Below, piece by piece: positions 52,931-62,383 of a DNA stretch of 64,000 nucleotides. Below the pieces are notes generated by a model. The model saw only the letters and a list, made by a program, of their open reading frames with translations, was not told the DNA's origin and did not search any database. The translations under genes were made by a program, and so were the position numbers. The stretch lies in contig JALWGC010000009.1 in NCBI GenBank assembly GCA_027038835.1, forward strand, positions 1-64,000. Direction: 5' to 3'. The stretch comes from Helicobacteraceae bacterium (GTDB lineage Bacteria; Campylobacterota; Campylobacteria; Campylobacterales; Sulfurimonadaceae). The stretch's first letter is position 1, and each line of letters begins with the position of its first letter.

Positions 52931-54244
52931 ATGGGAAACAAACTGCATATAGTCTCTTTGGGATGTACGAAAAACCTTGTCGATACCGAAGTGATGATGG
53001 GAAAACTCAAAAACTTCACACTTACCGATGAAAGTGAAGAAGCTGATGTCATCATCGTCAATACCTGCGGGTTCATAGAAGCGGCGAAAGAGGAGTCGCT
53101 AAACACCGTCTTGACACTCCACAGTCAACGTAAAGAAGACTCCGTTTTGGTGATGGCGGGGTGTTTGAGCGAACGATACAAAGAAGAACTCGCAAAAGCG
53201 CTTCCCGAAGTCGATATTTTTACGGGTGTAGGAGACTACGACCGTATAGACGAACTTTTACAAGAAAAACGAAGCAGCTTCAGTGACGAAGTGTTTCTCA
53301 TAGACGGACAAGAACGCGTGGTAACGGGCTCGACATACCATGCCTACATCAAACTTAGCGAAGGGTGCAACCAAACTTGCAGCTTTTGTGCCATCCCTTC
53401 GTTCAAAGGAAAACTCCATTCAAGAGACCTCGACTCGATAGCCAAAGAGGTGGAATCGCTTGTGGAAAAAGGGTACTACGACTTTAGCTTCGTTTCCCAA
53501 GACAGCTCTTCTTACCTGCGCGACCAAGGAGTTCGAGACGGTCTTAGCCTGCTAATCAAGCGCATAGAGCTCATAGAAGGGGTAAAAAGCGCGCGCATCC
53601 TCTACCTCTACCCATCGACCACGACAAAAGAGCTTATCGACAACATCGCAAACAGCCCTATTTTCCACAACTATTTCGACATGCCTATCCAGCATATCAA
53701 CGACGATATGCTCAAGATGATGAAGCGCGGCTTCGGCAAAAAGAAAACCATCGAACTTCTAGAGCACATGAAAAGCAAAAAAGACGCTTTCATTCGAACC
53801 AGCTTCATCGTCGGACATCCGCGAGAAACCAAAGAGATGTTCGATGAGATGTGCGATTTCGCCGCTTCGTTCGGGTTCGATCGTATCAACGTTTTTGCCT
53901 ACTCCGACGAAGAGGGAACCGATGCGTTCGAAGTCGCGGAGAAAATAGACCCGCTCATTATAGAAAAAAGAGCCGAAGTTTTGGGAGAGATAGCCAAAGA
54001 AGCGATGCAGAAATCTTTGGAAAAAGAGGTCGGCAAAATATGTGAAATCGTCATAGACGCTCCAAGTGAAGAACACGAAGCGCTTTTGAGTGCGAAAAAA
54101 CTGATGTGGGCGCCGGAAATCGATGGCGAAATCCTCGTCAACGACAAAGAGATCGAGGAAGAACTCGCTTTTGGTACCATCTACAAAGCCAAAATAACCG
54201 AAAAAGTCGCCGACATCCTCACCGCCACCGTTATAGAGCGCTAA
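52931..54244 (+). CDS. rimO: Ribosomal protein S12 methylthiotransferase RimO
   Basis: 437 aa. It adds a methylthio group to an aspartate of ribosomal protein S12. The N-terminal cluster cysteines are Cys12, Cys46 and Cys78 (LGCTKNLVD, NTCGFI, AGCLSERY); the radical SAM cluster is Cys146, Cys150, Cys153 (CNQTCSFC); the C-terminal TRAM-like segment ends the protein. The IPSFKGKLHSR motif after the radical SAM cluster is typical of RimO rather than MiaB. tilS follows after 3 bases. Confidence 0.95.
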   Translation: MGNKLHIVSLGCTKNLVDTEVMMGKLKNFTLTDESEEADVIIVNTCGFIEAAKEESLNTVLTLHSQRKEDSVLVMAGCLSERYKEELAKALPEVDIFTGVGDYDRIDELLQEKRSSFSDEVFLIDGQERVVTGSTYHAYIKLSEGCNQTCSFCAIPSFKGKLHSRDLDSIAKEVESLVEKGYYDFSFVSQDSSSYLRDQGVRDGLSLLIKRIELIEGVKSARILYLYPSTTTKELIDNIANSPIFHNYFDMPIQHINDDMLKMMKRGFGKKKTIELLEHMKSKKDAFIRTSFIVGHPRETKEMFDEMCDFAASFGFDRINVFAYSDEEGTDAFEVAEKIDPLIIEKRAEVLGEIAKEAMQKSLEKEVGKICEIVIDAPSEEHEALLSAKKLMWAPEIDGEILVNDKEIEEELAFGTIYKAKITEKVADILTATVIER

Positions 54245-54247
54245 CCC

Positions 54248-55246
54248 ATGATAGACAAGTCGCTTCTTGAGTGGCTCAAAACAAGAAAAAATCTTCTTGC
54301 TTTTTCGGGCGGAGGGGATTCGAGTGCTCTTTTTTTCCTTTTGGTTCAAAACGACATCCCTTTCGATATAGCCATAGTCGATTACGGCGTGCGTGAGCAA
54401 AGCAAAGCCGAAGTGGCATACGCCAAAGAACTTGCCAAGACCTACAACCTCCAATGTCACCATTTCGAAGCACAAAAGATACAAAGCAACTTCGAAGCAA
54501 AAGCGAGAGAAATCCGCTACGAGTTTTTCGACTCACTCATAACCACATACGCTTACGACACACTCCTTAGCGCACACCATCTAGGAGACAGGCTGGAGTG
54601 GTTCTTGATGCAGCTTTGTAAAGGTGCAGGATGTGTGGAGCTTGGCGGTATGCAAATGGTGGAAAAAAGAAAACACTACACCCTTGTTCGCCCCCTTTTG
54701 CAAACGACAAAAGAGGAGATTTACAACTTTTTACACACCAACAAGATCACTTACTTCGAAGATGAAACCAACGATGATACCACCATCAAACGTAACCGAT
54801 TTCGACATCACTTCGCCGCACCCCTTTTAGAACAATACACAGAGGGGATCAAGCGAAGTTTTCGCTATATCGACGAAGATATAAAAACACTGCTCCAAGA
54901 GTGCCAAACGACATATGTGAAAGAGCTTTGCATCTGCCAAAGCGACTCCAACAGGTCACTTGCCGTTTGTGTAGATAAAGAGCTCAAAAAAAAGGGAGTT
55001 GTAGCAGGCAGATTCGAAAAAGAAGCGCTAAAAAATAGAACTACCGCCGTTGTTGCGAGAAAATTCGTCGTCGCTTTTTACAAAGAAAGATACGCCCTTA
55101 TAGCACCCTACATCACACCCTCTTCCCCCTTAGAGAAAAAATTCAAAGAAGAATGCCGCCTTTTACAAATAGAGCCAAAACTCAGACCCTACCTTTTTAC
55201 ACACCAAGAAGCCTTCGACGCGGTTAAAAATCTAACGAAACAATAG
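54248..55246 (+). CDS. tilS: tRNA(Ile)-lysidine synthetase
   Basis: 332 aa. It converts C34 of tRNA-Ile(CAU) to lysidine so that it reads AUA. The PP-loop SGGGDSSAL (residues 20-28) and the SAHHLGDRLEWFLMQL and YFEDETNDDTTIKRNRFRH motifs are present. Length matches the short Campylobacterota form lacking the full C-terminal domains of E. coli TilS. It ends 17 bases from convergent hsdR. Confidence 0.93.
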   Translation: MIDKSLLEWLKTRKNLLAFSGGGDSSALFFLLVQNDIPFDIAIVDYGVREQSKAEVAYAKELAKTYNLQCHHFEAQKIQSNFEAKAREIRYEFFDSLITTYAYDTLLSAHHLGDRLEWFLMQLCKGAGCVELGGMQMVEKRKHYTLVRPLLQTTKEEIYNFLHTNKITYFEDETNDDTTIKRNRFRHHFAAPLLEQYTEGIKRSFRYIDEDIKTLLQECQTTYVKELCICQSDSNRSLAVCVDKELKKKGVVAGRFEKEALKNRTTAVVARKFVVAFYKERYALIAPYITPSSPLEKKFKEECRLLQIEPKLRPYLFTHQEAFDAVKNLTKQ

Positions 55247-55262
55247 AATCGTTCATTCTCCG

Positions 55263-58232
55263 TTACTGATTCATGCATAGAGCTTTCTCTATGCTATCCA
55301 ACATACCAGCTCTAAAAGCTTCATCTCCTGCAAATAGTTTATATAGTTCCAACTCTTTTTTCCTTTCTTGATTCATCACTTCCGATAAAATCTTTGTTAG
55401 AGCGAGTCTTTTGGTGTATTCGTCTTTATTTGCTTCAAATTTGGTTTTATAGTCTCTGTGAGTTTTTACTTTATTCACCAAATGGATAAACTTAACCCTT
55501 TGCTCTTCGGGAGTAGCTTCCCATCCTTGGAACCACTTTTCGTTGAAGTTTTTTATGATTTCATCTAACGGATCTTTCTCTTCATCACCGCCATACGCAC
55601 CTCTTGGGTTTGGGTTTTGTGCTTCAAGCTTTGTTTGGCTTTCATCAAGTTCAATTTTCGTGTTTAGCTGAACCCTTTGCAAACCGTAAGTGGAGAGATC
55701 GACCGTCTCGAGCAGTTCATCGAGCTTATCTTTATCTTTGTCGGTTATAACAAGCTTAGGGATTAAAAACTTCAAAAACCAGTAAAGTTTTTCCCATGCA
55801 AGTACTTCAAAAGGGATGATCGATGCCATTTGCGCATAGATTTTTACAAACTGTTTCGCTTTGATTTTAAAGTCCGCTTTTTCATCATCTTCAAGTTCCA
55901 AACTATGGTTAAAACGCTCTGCTGCCGTGTCGATGATGGGAGAGAGTTCACTTGCCTCTACACCTTTGAAATATTTCTCAAAAAACTCTTCCACTTCACC
56001 TTGTTCATACACACCTTGTTCATCCAAGACACTTTTTAACTCATGCAAAACATTGACATCTGTCGCTTCACTTAGCACCGTAGAGGTGTAAAAAGGGTCA
56101 AATGCCGCTTTGATATCTTCAACTTTATTGTAAAAATCCAGCACAAACAAATCTTCTGTTTTTTTGCCGTATTTTGGAGCGGCGCGGTTGAGCCTTGAGA
56201 GTGCTTGAACCGCTAAAACACCTTGGAGCTTTTTGTCGACATACATAGCACATAGTTTTGGTTGGTCAAACCCTGTTAAAAACTTGTTAGCTACAACTAA
56301 GATTTTATACTCGTCACTATCGAACTTTTCGGCGATATCTTTTGAAGCAAAACCGTTGATGCTCTCCTCGGTGTATTCTACGCCATCAAGCTCTTTTTTC
56401 CCGGAAAACGCAACGATAGCCCCAAAAGGCTCCCCCAAACTTTGCAGTTTTGTGACAATCGCTTTGTGGTATAAAATAGCGGTTTCGATGTTTGAGGTAA
56501 CCACCATAGCCTTGGCTTTGCCTTGAAGCTTCTTTGTTTTTACCACTTTTGAGATGAAATGATCGAGTATGATCTCAACTTTTGTAGCGATGGTAGAGGG
56601 GTGTTTCTCTACAAAACTGCGCAACTTTTTTTGTGCTTTGGTTGTATCAAAAAGCGGGTTGTCCGCTATCGACTTTTCGATCTCGTAGTAACTTTTATAT
56701 GTCGTGTAGTTGGCAAGCACATCTAAGATGAACCCCTCCTCTATGGCTTGTTTCATCGAGTAGAGATGAAACGGCTTGAAACTGCCGTCTTCTTGTTTGG
56801 TGCCAAACTTTTCAAGTGTGGCATTTTTTGGCGTTGCCGTAAAAGCAAAGTAAGAGGCATTGCCCTTCATCTTTCTTGATTTTAACACTTCAAGCACTAG
56901 ATCCTCAGCATCCATCTCTTCATCGAAATCTTTTTTTCCCATCGCTTCGTTCATCTTCGCATGGGAAGAGCCGCTTTGGGAGCTATGTGCTTCATCTATA
57001 ATGACTGCAAATCGTTTATCACTTAAATCGCCGATCCCATCGACAATAAAGGGAAACTTCTGGATAGTAGTGATGATGATCTTTTTACCGGCTTCTAAAT
57101 TTTCTTTGAGTTCGCCGGAACTATATGCCGGAGCAACAATGTTTTTGACCTCGCTAAAGCTTTTTATGTTCTCTCTTATCTGCTTATCGAGTATCTTTCT
57201 ATCAGTTACTACGATGACGCTGTCAAAAAGGGGATGATCAACCCCTTTGCTACCCGGCACATCATCGCTTTTCGGATACGCCTCTATAAGCCCGTAAGCA
57301 CTCCAAGTGATCGAGTTTGATTTCCCGCTTCCGGCACTATGTTGGATAAGATAGGTTTTCCCAACTCCATTTGCACTTACATCTTGGAGTATTTTCCTTA
57401 CGACATCGAGCTGGTGGTATCTTGGGAAAAAGAGAGTTTTTTTGCTTAGTCTCTCTTTTTCTTTTCCGCCAAGTCGAACAAAATGCTCTATAATGTCTGC
57501 TAAAGAGTTTTTAGAAAATATCTCCTCCCATATATACGCTGTTTTATGCCCGTTTGGATTTACCGGGTTTCCAGCTCCAAAGTTGCTGCCTTTGTTAAAC
57601 GGTAAAAAGATCGTTTTTTTACCCTCAAGCTTGGTTGTCATGTATGCATCATCGGTATCGATGGCAAAATGGACGATGCATCTAGCAAAGTTTAAAAGCG
57701 TCTCTTTTGGGTCTCTGTCTTCTTTGTATTGTTTGATGGCATGGTATTTTGCGTTTTGCCCCGTCCATGGGTTTTTTAGCTCCATTGTAACGATAGGTAA
57801 ACCGTTGATGAACAAAACCATATCAAGCTCTAAGCGGGGATTTTGCACCGAGTATGCTACCTGCCTTGTAACGCTAAATTCGTTTGAGGCGAACCGCTTT
57901 TGTATCATCTCGCCGCTTGAGGCTAAAGGAGCGGGATAAAAAAGGCTAAAATGGGCATCTTCTACATCGAGACCTTTTTTAAGAATCTTTAGCACCCCGT
58001 ATTTTTTTATCATCTTATCAAGACGGGAGATGATTTTGCGTTTATACTGCGGGTCTCTTTTTAGTTTTTCTAGCTCTTTTTCTTGAGTCGATTCTAAAAA
58101 ATGCCAAAATCGCTTCTCATCGATGGCATACTCTTTGTTAAAATCAGCTGGATAACCTTTGTAAAAACCTTGCTCTAAAAGAGAGTTCTCTATAGCACTT
58201 TCAAGTGCCTCTTCGTTTGTTTTACTTACCAT
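55263..58232 (-). CDS. hsdR: Type I restriction enzyme R subunit
   Basis: 989 aa. N-terminal endonuclease domain: RLELDMVLFINGLPIVTMELKN, giving Asp137, Glu151 and Lys153 of the PD-(D/E)xK site. SF2 translocase: Walker A HSAGSGKS (298-305), DEAH at 413-416, motif III FTATPK and the C-terminal RecA lobe (KILVVANKFLTGFDQPKL; VQALSRLNR). The C-terminal helical part binds the HsdM/HsdS core. It cleaves unmodified DNA after translocation. It is the last gene of the defence island, separated from rhuM by a 101-bp gap with two hairpins. No frameshift is seen. Confidence 0.95.
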   Translation of the reverse strand: MVSKTNEEALESAIENSLLEQGFYKGYPADFNKEYAIDEKRFWHFLESTQEKELEKLKRDPQYKRKIISRLDKMIKKYGVLKILKKGLDVEDAHFSLFYPAPLASSGEMIQKRFASNEFSVTRQVAYSVQNPRLELDMVLFINGLPIVTMELKNPWTGQNAKYHAIKQYKEDRDPKETLLNFARCIVHFAIDTDDAYMTTKLEGKKTIFLPFNKGSNFGAGNPVNPNGHKTAYIWEEIFSKNSLADIIEHFVRLGGKEKERLSKKTLFFPRYHQLDVVRKILQDVSANGVGKTYLIQHSAGSGKSNSITWSAYGLIEAYPKSDDVPGSKGVDHPLFDSVIVVTDRKILDKQIRENIKSFSEVKNIVAPAYSSGELKENLEAGKKIIITTIQKFPFIVDGIGDLSDKRFAVIIDEAHSSQSGSSHAKMNEAMGKKDFDEEMDAEDLVLEVLKSRKMKGNASYFAFTATPKNATLEKFGTKQEDGSFKPFHLYSMKQAIEEGFILDVLANYTTYKSYYEIEKSIADNPLFDTTKAQKKLRSFVEKHPSTIATKVEIILDHFISKVVKTKKLQGKAKAMVVTSNIETAILYHKAIVTKLQSLGEPFGAIVAFSGKKELDGVEYTEESINGFASKDIAEKFDSDEYKILVVANKFLTGFDQPKLCAMYVDKKLQGVLAVQALSRLNRAAPKYGKKTEDLFVLDFYNKVEDIKAAFDPFYTSTVLSEATDVNVLHELKSVLDEQGVYEQGEVEEFFEKYFKGVEASELSPIIDTAAERFNHSLELEDDEKADFKIKAKQFVKIYAQMASIIPFEVLAWEKLYWFLKFLIPKLVITDKDKDKLDELLETVDLSTYGLQRVQLNTKIELDESQTKLEAQNPNPRGAYGGDEEKDPLDEIIKNFNEKWFQGWEATPEEQRVKFIHLVNKVKTHRDYKTKFEANKDEYTKRLALTKILSEVMNQERKKELELYKLFAGDEAFRAGMLDSIEKALCMNQ

Positions 58233-58271
58233 TTTCCCACCTCAAAAATTCTATAAAATCTATTTTCTTTT

Positions 58272-58317
58272 AGTGGGACTAAAGTCCCACTTCCGGGAAG
58301 TGAGGCTTTAGCCTCAC
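58272..58317. repeat. REP-like double hairpin
   Basis: Two perfect palindromes, GTGGGACT-AAAGTCCCAC (58273-58290) and GTGAGGCT-TTAGCCTCAC (58300-58317), are joined by TTCCGGGAA. The paired 18-bp hairpins with a short linker resemble BIME/REP units mobilised by REP-associated transposases. It sits in the only real gap of the island and could shape mRNA stability or expression of hsdR. Confidence 0.75.
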
Positions 58318-58333
58318 AATTTTTGCAAGTTCA

Positions 58334-59347
58334 TTAATTTTTCTTGCCATCTTTTCCCCTTTTTGCGATGCTCTCTAATGCTTTGATGTTCTCAACCATC
58401 CCAAGAGCTTCCCGTTTTTCTCTTCTTTTTGCACTAAATTTTTTATACTCCTCTTTAGCTTTTTTATCTGCCTCTTTTTTGGAGATAGATCCAAAATTAT
58501 CAAGCACATCTCTGTCGTTAAATGCTAAAAACTCATCGAGCTTCTTTTCCCAATCTTTTAAAAATATCTGTTTTTTTCTTTTTGCTTGATCTTCCGCGTA
58601 GTCTAACCACATAACAACAATACGGTTGAGTTCGTCTATCTCTTCTTTGCTTAGGTAGTTTTTCGCAACGGTTACATCGGTGCTTTTTATCTGCTCTTCA
58701 TCTATGCATGTTATGCCCATATTTGGTTTTGTGGCATCTGCCCTTTGGGCTATAAGCTCTGCTGCCGTTTTGTGTGTTACGGCGTAGTGTAGTTTGTGTT
58801 GGATATGCTGGAAAAATCGTGTAGTTTCACTCCAAGATGGGTCATAATCACTTGCAAGTGCAAAAATTTCACGCACCCGTAGATACATCCGCCTTTCACT
58901 TGCACGAATGTCCCTGATGCGTTCAAGCAACTCATCAAAATAATCCGGCACTTTCGAGTTAGCTACAGGCGGGTTTTTTAGCCGCTCATCATCCATAGCA
59001 AACCCTTTGACAATATACTCTTTTAGTATAGCATTTGCCCACTTTCTAAACTGTACACCGCTTCTGCTTCGCACCTTAAATCCAAGAGCGATTATGACAT
59101 CAAGATTGTAGTATTCTACATTATAATTTTTCCCATCACTGGCAGTTGTTCGGAAATTCCGAACAACTGAATTTCTATTTAGCTCTTCATCATCAAATAT
59201 CGTTTTTAAATGCTCACTGATGGTTGATTTGGACTTACCGAAAAGCTCACAAAGTTGTTTTTGATTGAGCCACAATGTTTCATCTTCTAAAGTAACTTCG
59301 AGTTTTGTTTTGCCGTTTGGGGTTTGGTAGATGAGGATGTTAGTCAT
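58334..59347 (-). CDS. rhuM: RhuM family protein
   Basis: 337 aa. The N-terminal winged-helix-like region (LWLNQKQLCELFGKSKSTISEHLKTIF, VVRNFRTTASDGKNYNVEYYNLDVIIALGF) is the RhuM/KilA-N-related hallmark. The middle has a GVQFRKWANAILKEYIVKGF segment, and the C-terminus is charged coiled coil. RhuM was named from a Salmonella pathogenicity island; its activity is unknown, but genes of this family are often found inside type I restriction loci. It overlaps hamB by 8 bases, so it is translated from the same transcript. Confidence 0.9.
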   Translation of the reverse strand: MTNILIYQTPNGKTKLEVTLEDETLWLNQKQLCELFGKSKSTISEHLKTIFDDEELNRNSVVRNFRTTASDGKNYNVEYYNLDVIIALGFKVRSRSGVQFRKWANAILKEYIVKGFAMDDERLKNPPVANSKVPDYFDELLERIRDIRASERRMYLRVREIFALASDYDPSWSETTRFFQHIQHKLHYAVTHKTAAELIAQRADATKPNMGITCIDEEQIKSTDVTVAKNYLSKEEIDELNRIVVMWLDYAEDQAKRKKQIFLKDWEKKLDEFLAFNDRDVLDNFGSISKKEADKKAKEEYKKFSAKRREKREALGMVENIKALESIAKRGKDGKKN

Positions 59348-61442
59348 CTCTACTAATCCTTTCCACTTTTGTTATACCATCATAAAAATAATCTAATATA
59401 TATAAATCAAACTCATCAAAACTTTTAACCTCACTTTTTATTTTATTGATACCCAATTGATGAAATTTCTCAATCGCTAAATCTAAATTTAAATTTTCAT
59501 TAAAATCAATAATTTTTGAATGATGTATTTTTTTGGATAACATCCTTGGTAAACCATATTCTTCAAGTTGATAAACAACTGATGGCAAGAAAACATGAGA
59601 AAGTTTTGATACAAATGGGGATATGTCAATATTTTTATCTTTAAAGATAAATTTTTGTAATATATTAATATCCGATAATAAAACTGATAGCTTAAAGCTT
59701 GCATCTCTTTCAAGTCGAAAAAATTTATCAATACCAATTTCTTTTCGAGAGAGATGTGATAACAACTCTGGAATTGATTTTGTCCAATTGAAAGATAATA
59801 TTTGAATAAAATATACAAAATCGGAATATTTTACGCTTGACACATTTTGTAAGCTTAAAACTTTATACAATACACTTTCCCATTCTTTCGGATTTTTACT
59901 ATTTAAGTAAGCCAATCCATTCCACGAATCTGGATTTTCATTCATGTCTATGGCAATTTTTTCCAATATCTCTTTTTTAGACTGAAACACATCTTCCTTA
60001 AGTAACCTATCATAAGTATCCTGACCAATTATTTGATACATTATTTCTTTGTGTTCTATGATTTTTGATATTTGTTCTTTTGTGAGCTCGTTTTTGTATT
60101 CCTCTTCATCAATATTTGGAATACTGTTTTCTGGAAATTTTATTGTTAATTGAATATGTTCATCAATAGGTGGCTTTTCTAATAAGTAAACATTTCCTAC
60201 AAAATGTTTAAACATCCTTCCACCTCTTCCTATGATATTTTTATATGTAAAATTATTTAGTTTACTATTTCCATTTTTATTTTTCCAAACAATTACATTT
60301 TGAGCAGATGTATTTACACCTTCAATAATAGATGAAGTTGAGACAATATTATTTAATCCATCTTCATCTTCAAATAATTTTACTTGAATTTGACTCAATG
60401 AACGATGAAGACTGCCATTATGTATGCCTACTCCTCTTTTAATAGTTTGAATTAGATTCCAATTTTGATCATAATTAATACTTAACCATTCTGCAAATTG
60501 GTTCATTTTCATAGAGTTATTATTTGAAAAATTATTTATAATTAACTTTGAAATCTTTTCTATTTCTTTATAAGTTCCTGCATATATTAATGTTTTCTCT
60601 TCTCTATGTTGTCGTAGCAACTCTATCAGTATAGTATCTTTAGCATCACCTATAATATCTTTATACATCTCATGTATAGATAAATAAACCGTATTAAATG
60701 TTATTGATAAAAATTCCATCTCGTCAGTAAAAAAATTTTTATTTAATTTTTCTATATTTGGGGCAAGGTAATATTTTTGTTTTGCTTTTTTTCCTAATTT
60801 AAGCATAGCTTTTTGTAATGAAGGAGATCTTTCTTTATCAAAGTCGGAACTTGCTTTATAAAACTCATCAATTACAAGTAAATCTAAATGTTCTATAATG
60901 TCTATATAGCTAATAGCTCTTTCTTGTGGGAAAATAAAAATATTTTTATCTGAAAGTTCTACATCCGTTGTAGTAATAACTTTATATTCATTAGAAAATT
61001 TTTTATAAATTCTTCTTCTTATTTCATCCATTAATGCAATTGTTGGCACTATGATTAAAACATTATTGGGTTTTTTGATTGATATGTATGAATCTATTAT
61101 GAAACTTTTACCAAAACTTGTTGGGGCACTTATTGCTAAATTTTTACCTTCTAATAGTTTTTTCAATACATTAGATTGTTCTCTGTGCAATGTTACTGGC
61201 TTTGTATCACCTGTGTCAATTTTAAAAATATCGCAAATTAGTCTATCTTCAAAAATTGCACTTTCTGTATTTATGTATGGATACAATCCAGTTTCACGAA
61301 TTAAATGATTAATAAGCGGAGTATATTCCATTTTATTCTTTTTCATATAATCTAATAGTAAAATTAAATCATTCCTAGCATTATCATCATTTTTAAGCTC
61401 AATATCTTTATTTATTTTCTTACATTTTTCAAATATATCCAT
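59340..61442 (-). CDS. hamB: HamB, Hachiman anti-phage system helicase
   Basis: 700 aa superfamily 2 helicase. Motif I APTSFGKS (106-113), motif II DEFY (192-195), a VGIHNGSLHR motif near 338-347, TSSIIEGVN (369-377) and motif VI GRGGR (405-409), then a ~270-residue helical C-terminal region. In Hachiman, HamB senses aberrant DNA ends and releases the HamA nuclease, which degrades DNA in infected cells. It overlaps hamA by 1 base and rhuM by 8. Base composition is clearly more AT-rich than hsdR or the chromosome core, which suggests separate acquisition. Confidence 0.85.
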   Translation of the reverse strand: MDIFEKCKKINKDIELKNDDNARNDLILLLDYMKKNKMEYTPLINHLIRETGLYPYINTESAIFEDRLICDIFKIDTGDTKPVTLHREQSNVLKKLLEGKNLAISAPTSFGKSFIIDSYISIKKPNNVLIIVPTIALMDEIRRRIYKKFSNEYKVITTTDVELSDKNIFIFPQERAISYIDIIEHLDLLVIDEFYKASSDFDKERSPSLQKAMLKLGKKAKQKYYLAPNIEKLNKNFFTDEMEFLSITFNTVYLSIHEMYKDIIGDAKDTILIELLRQHREEKTLIYAGTYKEIEKISKLIINNFSNNNSMKMNQFAEWLSINYDQNWNLIQTIKRGVGIHNGSLHRSLSQIQVKLFEDEDGLNNIVSTSSIIEGVNTSAQNVIVWKNKNGNSKLNNFTYKNIIGRGGRMFKHFVGNVYLLEKPPIDEHIQLTIKFPENSIPNIDEEEYKNELTKEQISKIIEHKEIMYQIIGQDTYDRLLKEDVFQSKKEILEKIAIDMNENPDSWNGLAYLNSKNPKEWESVLYKVLSLQNVSSVKYSDFVYFIQILSFNWTKSIPELLSHLSRKEIGIDKFFRLERDASFKLSVLLSDINILQKFIFKDKNIDISPFVSKLSHVFLPSVVYQLEEYGLPRMLSKKIHHSKIIDFNENLNLDLAIEKFHQLGINKIKSEVKSFDEFDLYILDYFYDGITKVERISRDD

Positions 61443-62383
61443 TAATCTTCATCCCTTTCAAATATTGCTCTTTTATAAAATTTATCTACCAAAATAGATT
61501 TTTCAGGAACAGGAAATAAAATTAAATGAAATTTTATTTCCTGATAATTATAAATATCTTCAAACTTTTTATCTTGTTTTTTCATAAAAGTTTCAGCTTT
61601 TTTAATATGTTCTTCCTTTATCTTCTTTTTATATTCTTCATAGACATCTGTATTGTTTTTTGTAATATTACACTCATGAAGTATTAGTATAGGTACATGT
61701 AAATATTGTTTAATTTCATCAAGTGAAACACCATCTGAGAGCTTCTGTTTTACATTATAAAGTACATTCTCATCATCAATAAACAAGTCTAAATCTCTCA
61801 TTGATGTTACAATATTCAATTCTTTTCTAAGTTTGTCATTAATAAACATATTATGTACAGAATCGACAATAGAATTTAATCTACTATCATCTATGCTATT
61901 ATAAAATTTAGCTTCTCCTAACCAAAGAGAAAAAGTTTTATCATAATTGAGTGTAATGTGAACACTGTCCGCACCTTTTGCAAAATCTTGACGATTTTGT
62001 TTGTAAAATATTTTTGGCACTACAGGCAAAGCAGAATAATATTTTTTCATTATCCCATAAAGCAATATTTCTCCTATCTCCCCTCCGCTTTCTTCACCTT
62101 CTAATAATCTTAAATTTTTTACTGATTTCTCTAATATTGTTCGTTCATTTCCAATGTATGCTTCTTTTTCTGTTTGAGATAATGCTGTTTCTTTTATATT
62201 GTCCCAAATAAAATTTAAAAATTTTCTTCTTCTCCACTCTCCATCTTCATAGTCATTAACCAAACTTAAAAGTGCTTTATTATTGGGTTCAATATTTTCA
62301 GTAGATAAATTTTGCAAGATATCATCAATCACTACATCAAATTCTACAATTTTACCAGCATGTGTAGTATATGTTTTAGTCAT
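61442..62383 (-). CDS. hamA: HamA, Hachiman anti-phage system nuclease (DUF1837)
   Basis: 313 aa with the DUF1837 pattern. A PD-(D/E)xK-type site can be read: SGGEIGEILLYGIM (Glu102/Glu105), KGADSVHI (Asp139) and LWLGEAKFY (Glu157, Lys159). HamA is the effector nuclease of Hachiman and is held inactive by HamB. The hsdS stop and hamB start overlap it by 1 base each, so hamAB has been spliced precisely into the type I operon. Active-site residues look intact. Confidence 0.85.
   Translation of the reverse strand: MTKTYTTHAGKIVEFDVVIDDILQNLSTENIEPNNKALLSLVNDYEDGEWRRRKFLNFIWDNIKETALSQTEKEAYIGNERTILEKSVKNLRLLEGEESGGEIGEILLYGIMKKYYSALPVVPKIFYKQNRQDFAKGADSVHITLNYDKTFSLWLGEAKFYNSIDDSRLNSIVDSVHNMFINDKLRKELNIVTSMRDLDLFIDDENVLYNVKQKLSDGVSLDEIKQYLHVPILILHECNITKNNTDVYEEYKKKIKEEHIKKAETFMKKQDKKFEDIYNYQEIKFHLILFPVPEKSILVDKFYKRAIFERDED

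Noticed and set aside
58272-58317. A rho-independent terminator for rhuM
   Set aside because: The two hairpins are followed by mixed sequence rather than a clear T-run on the minus strand, and hsdR continues in the same direction.
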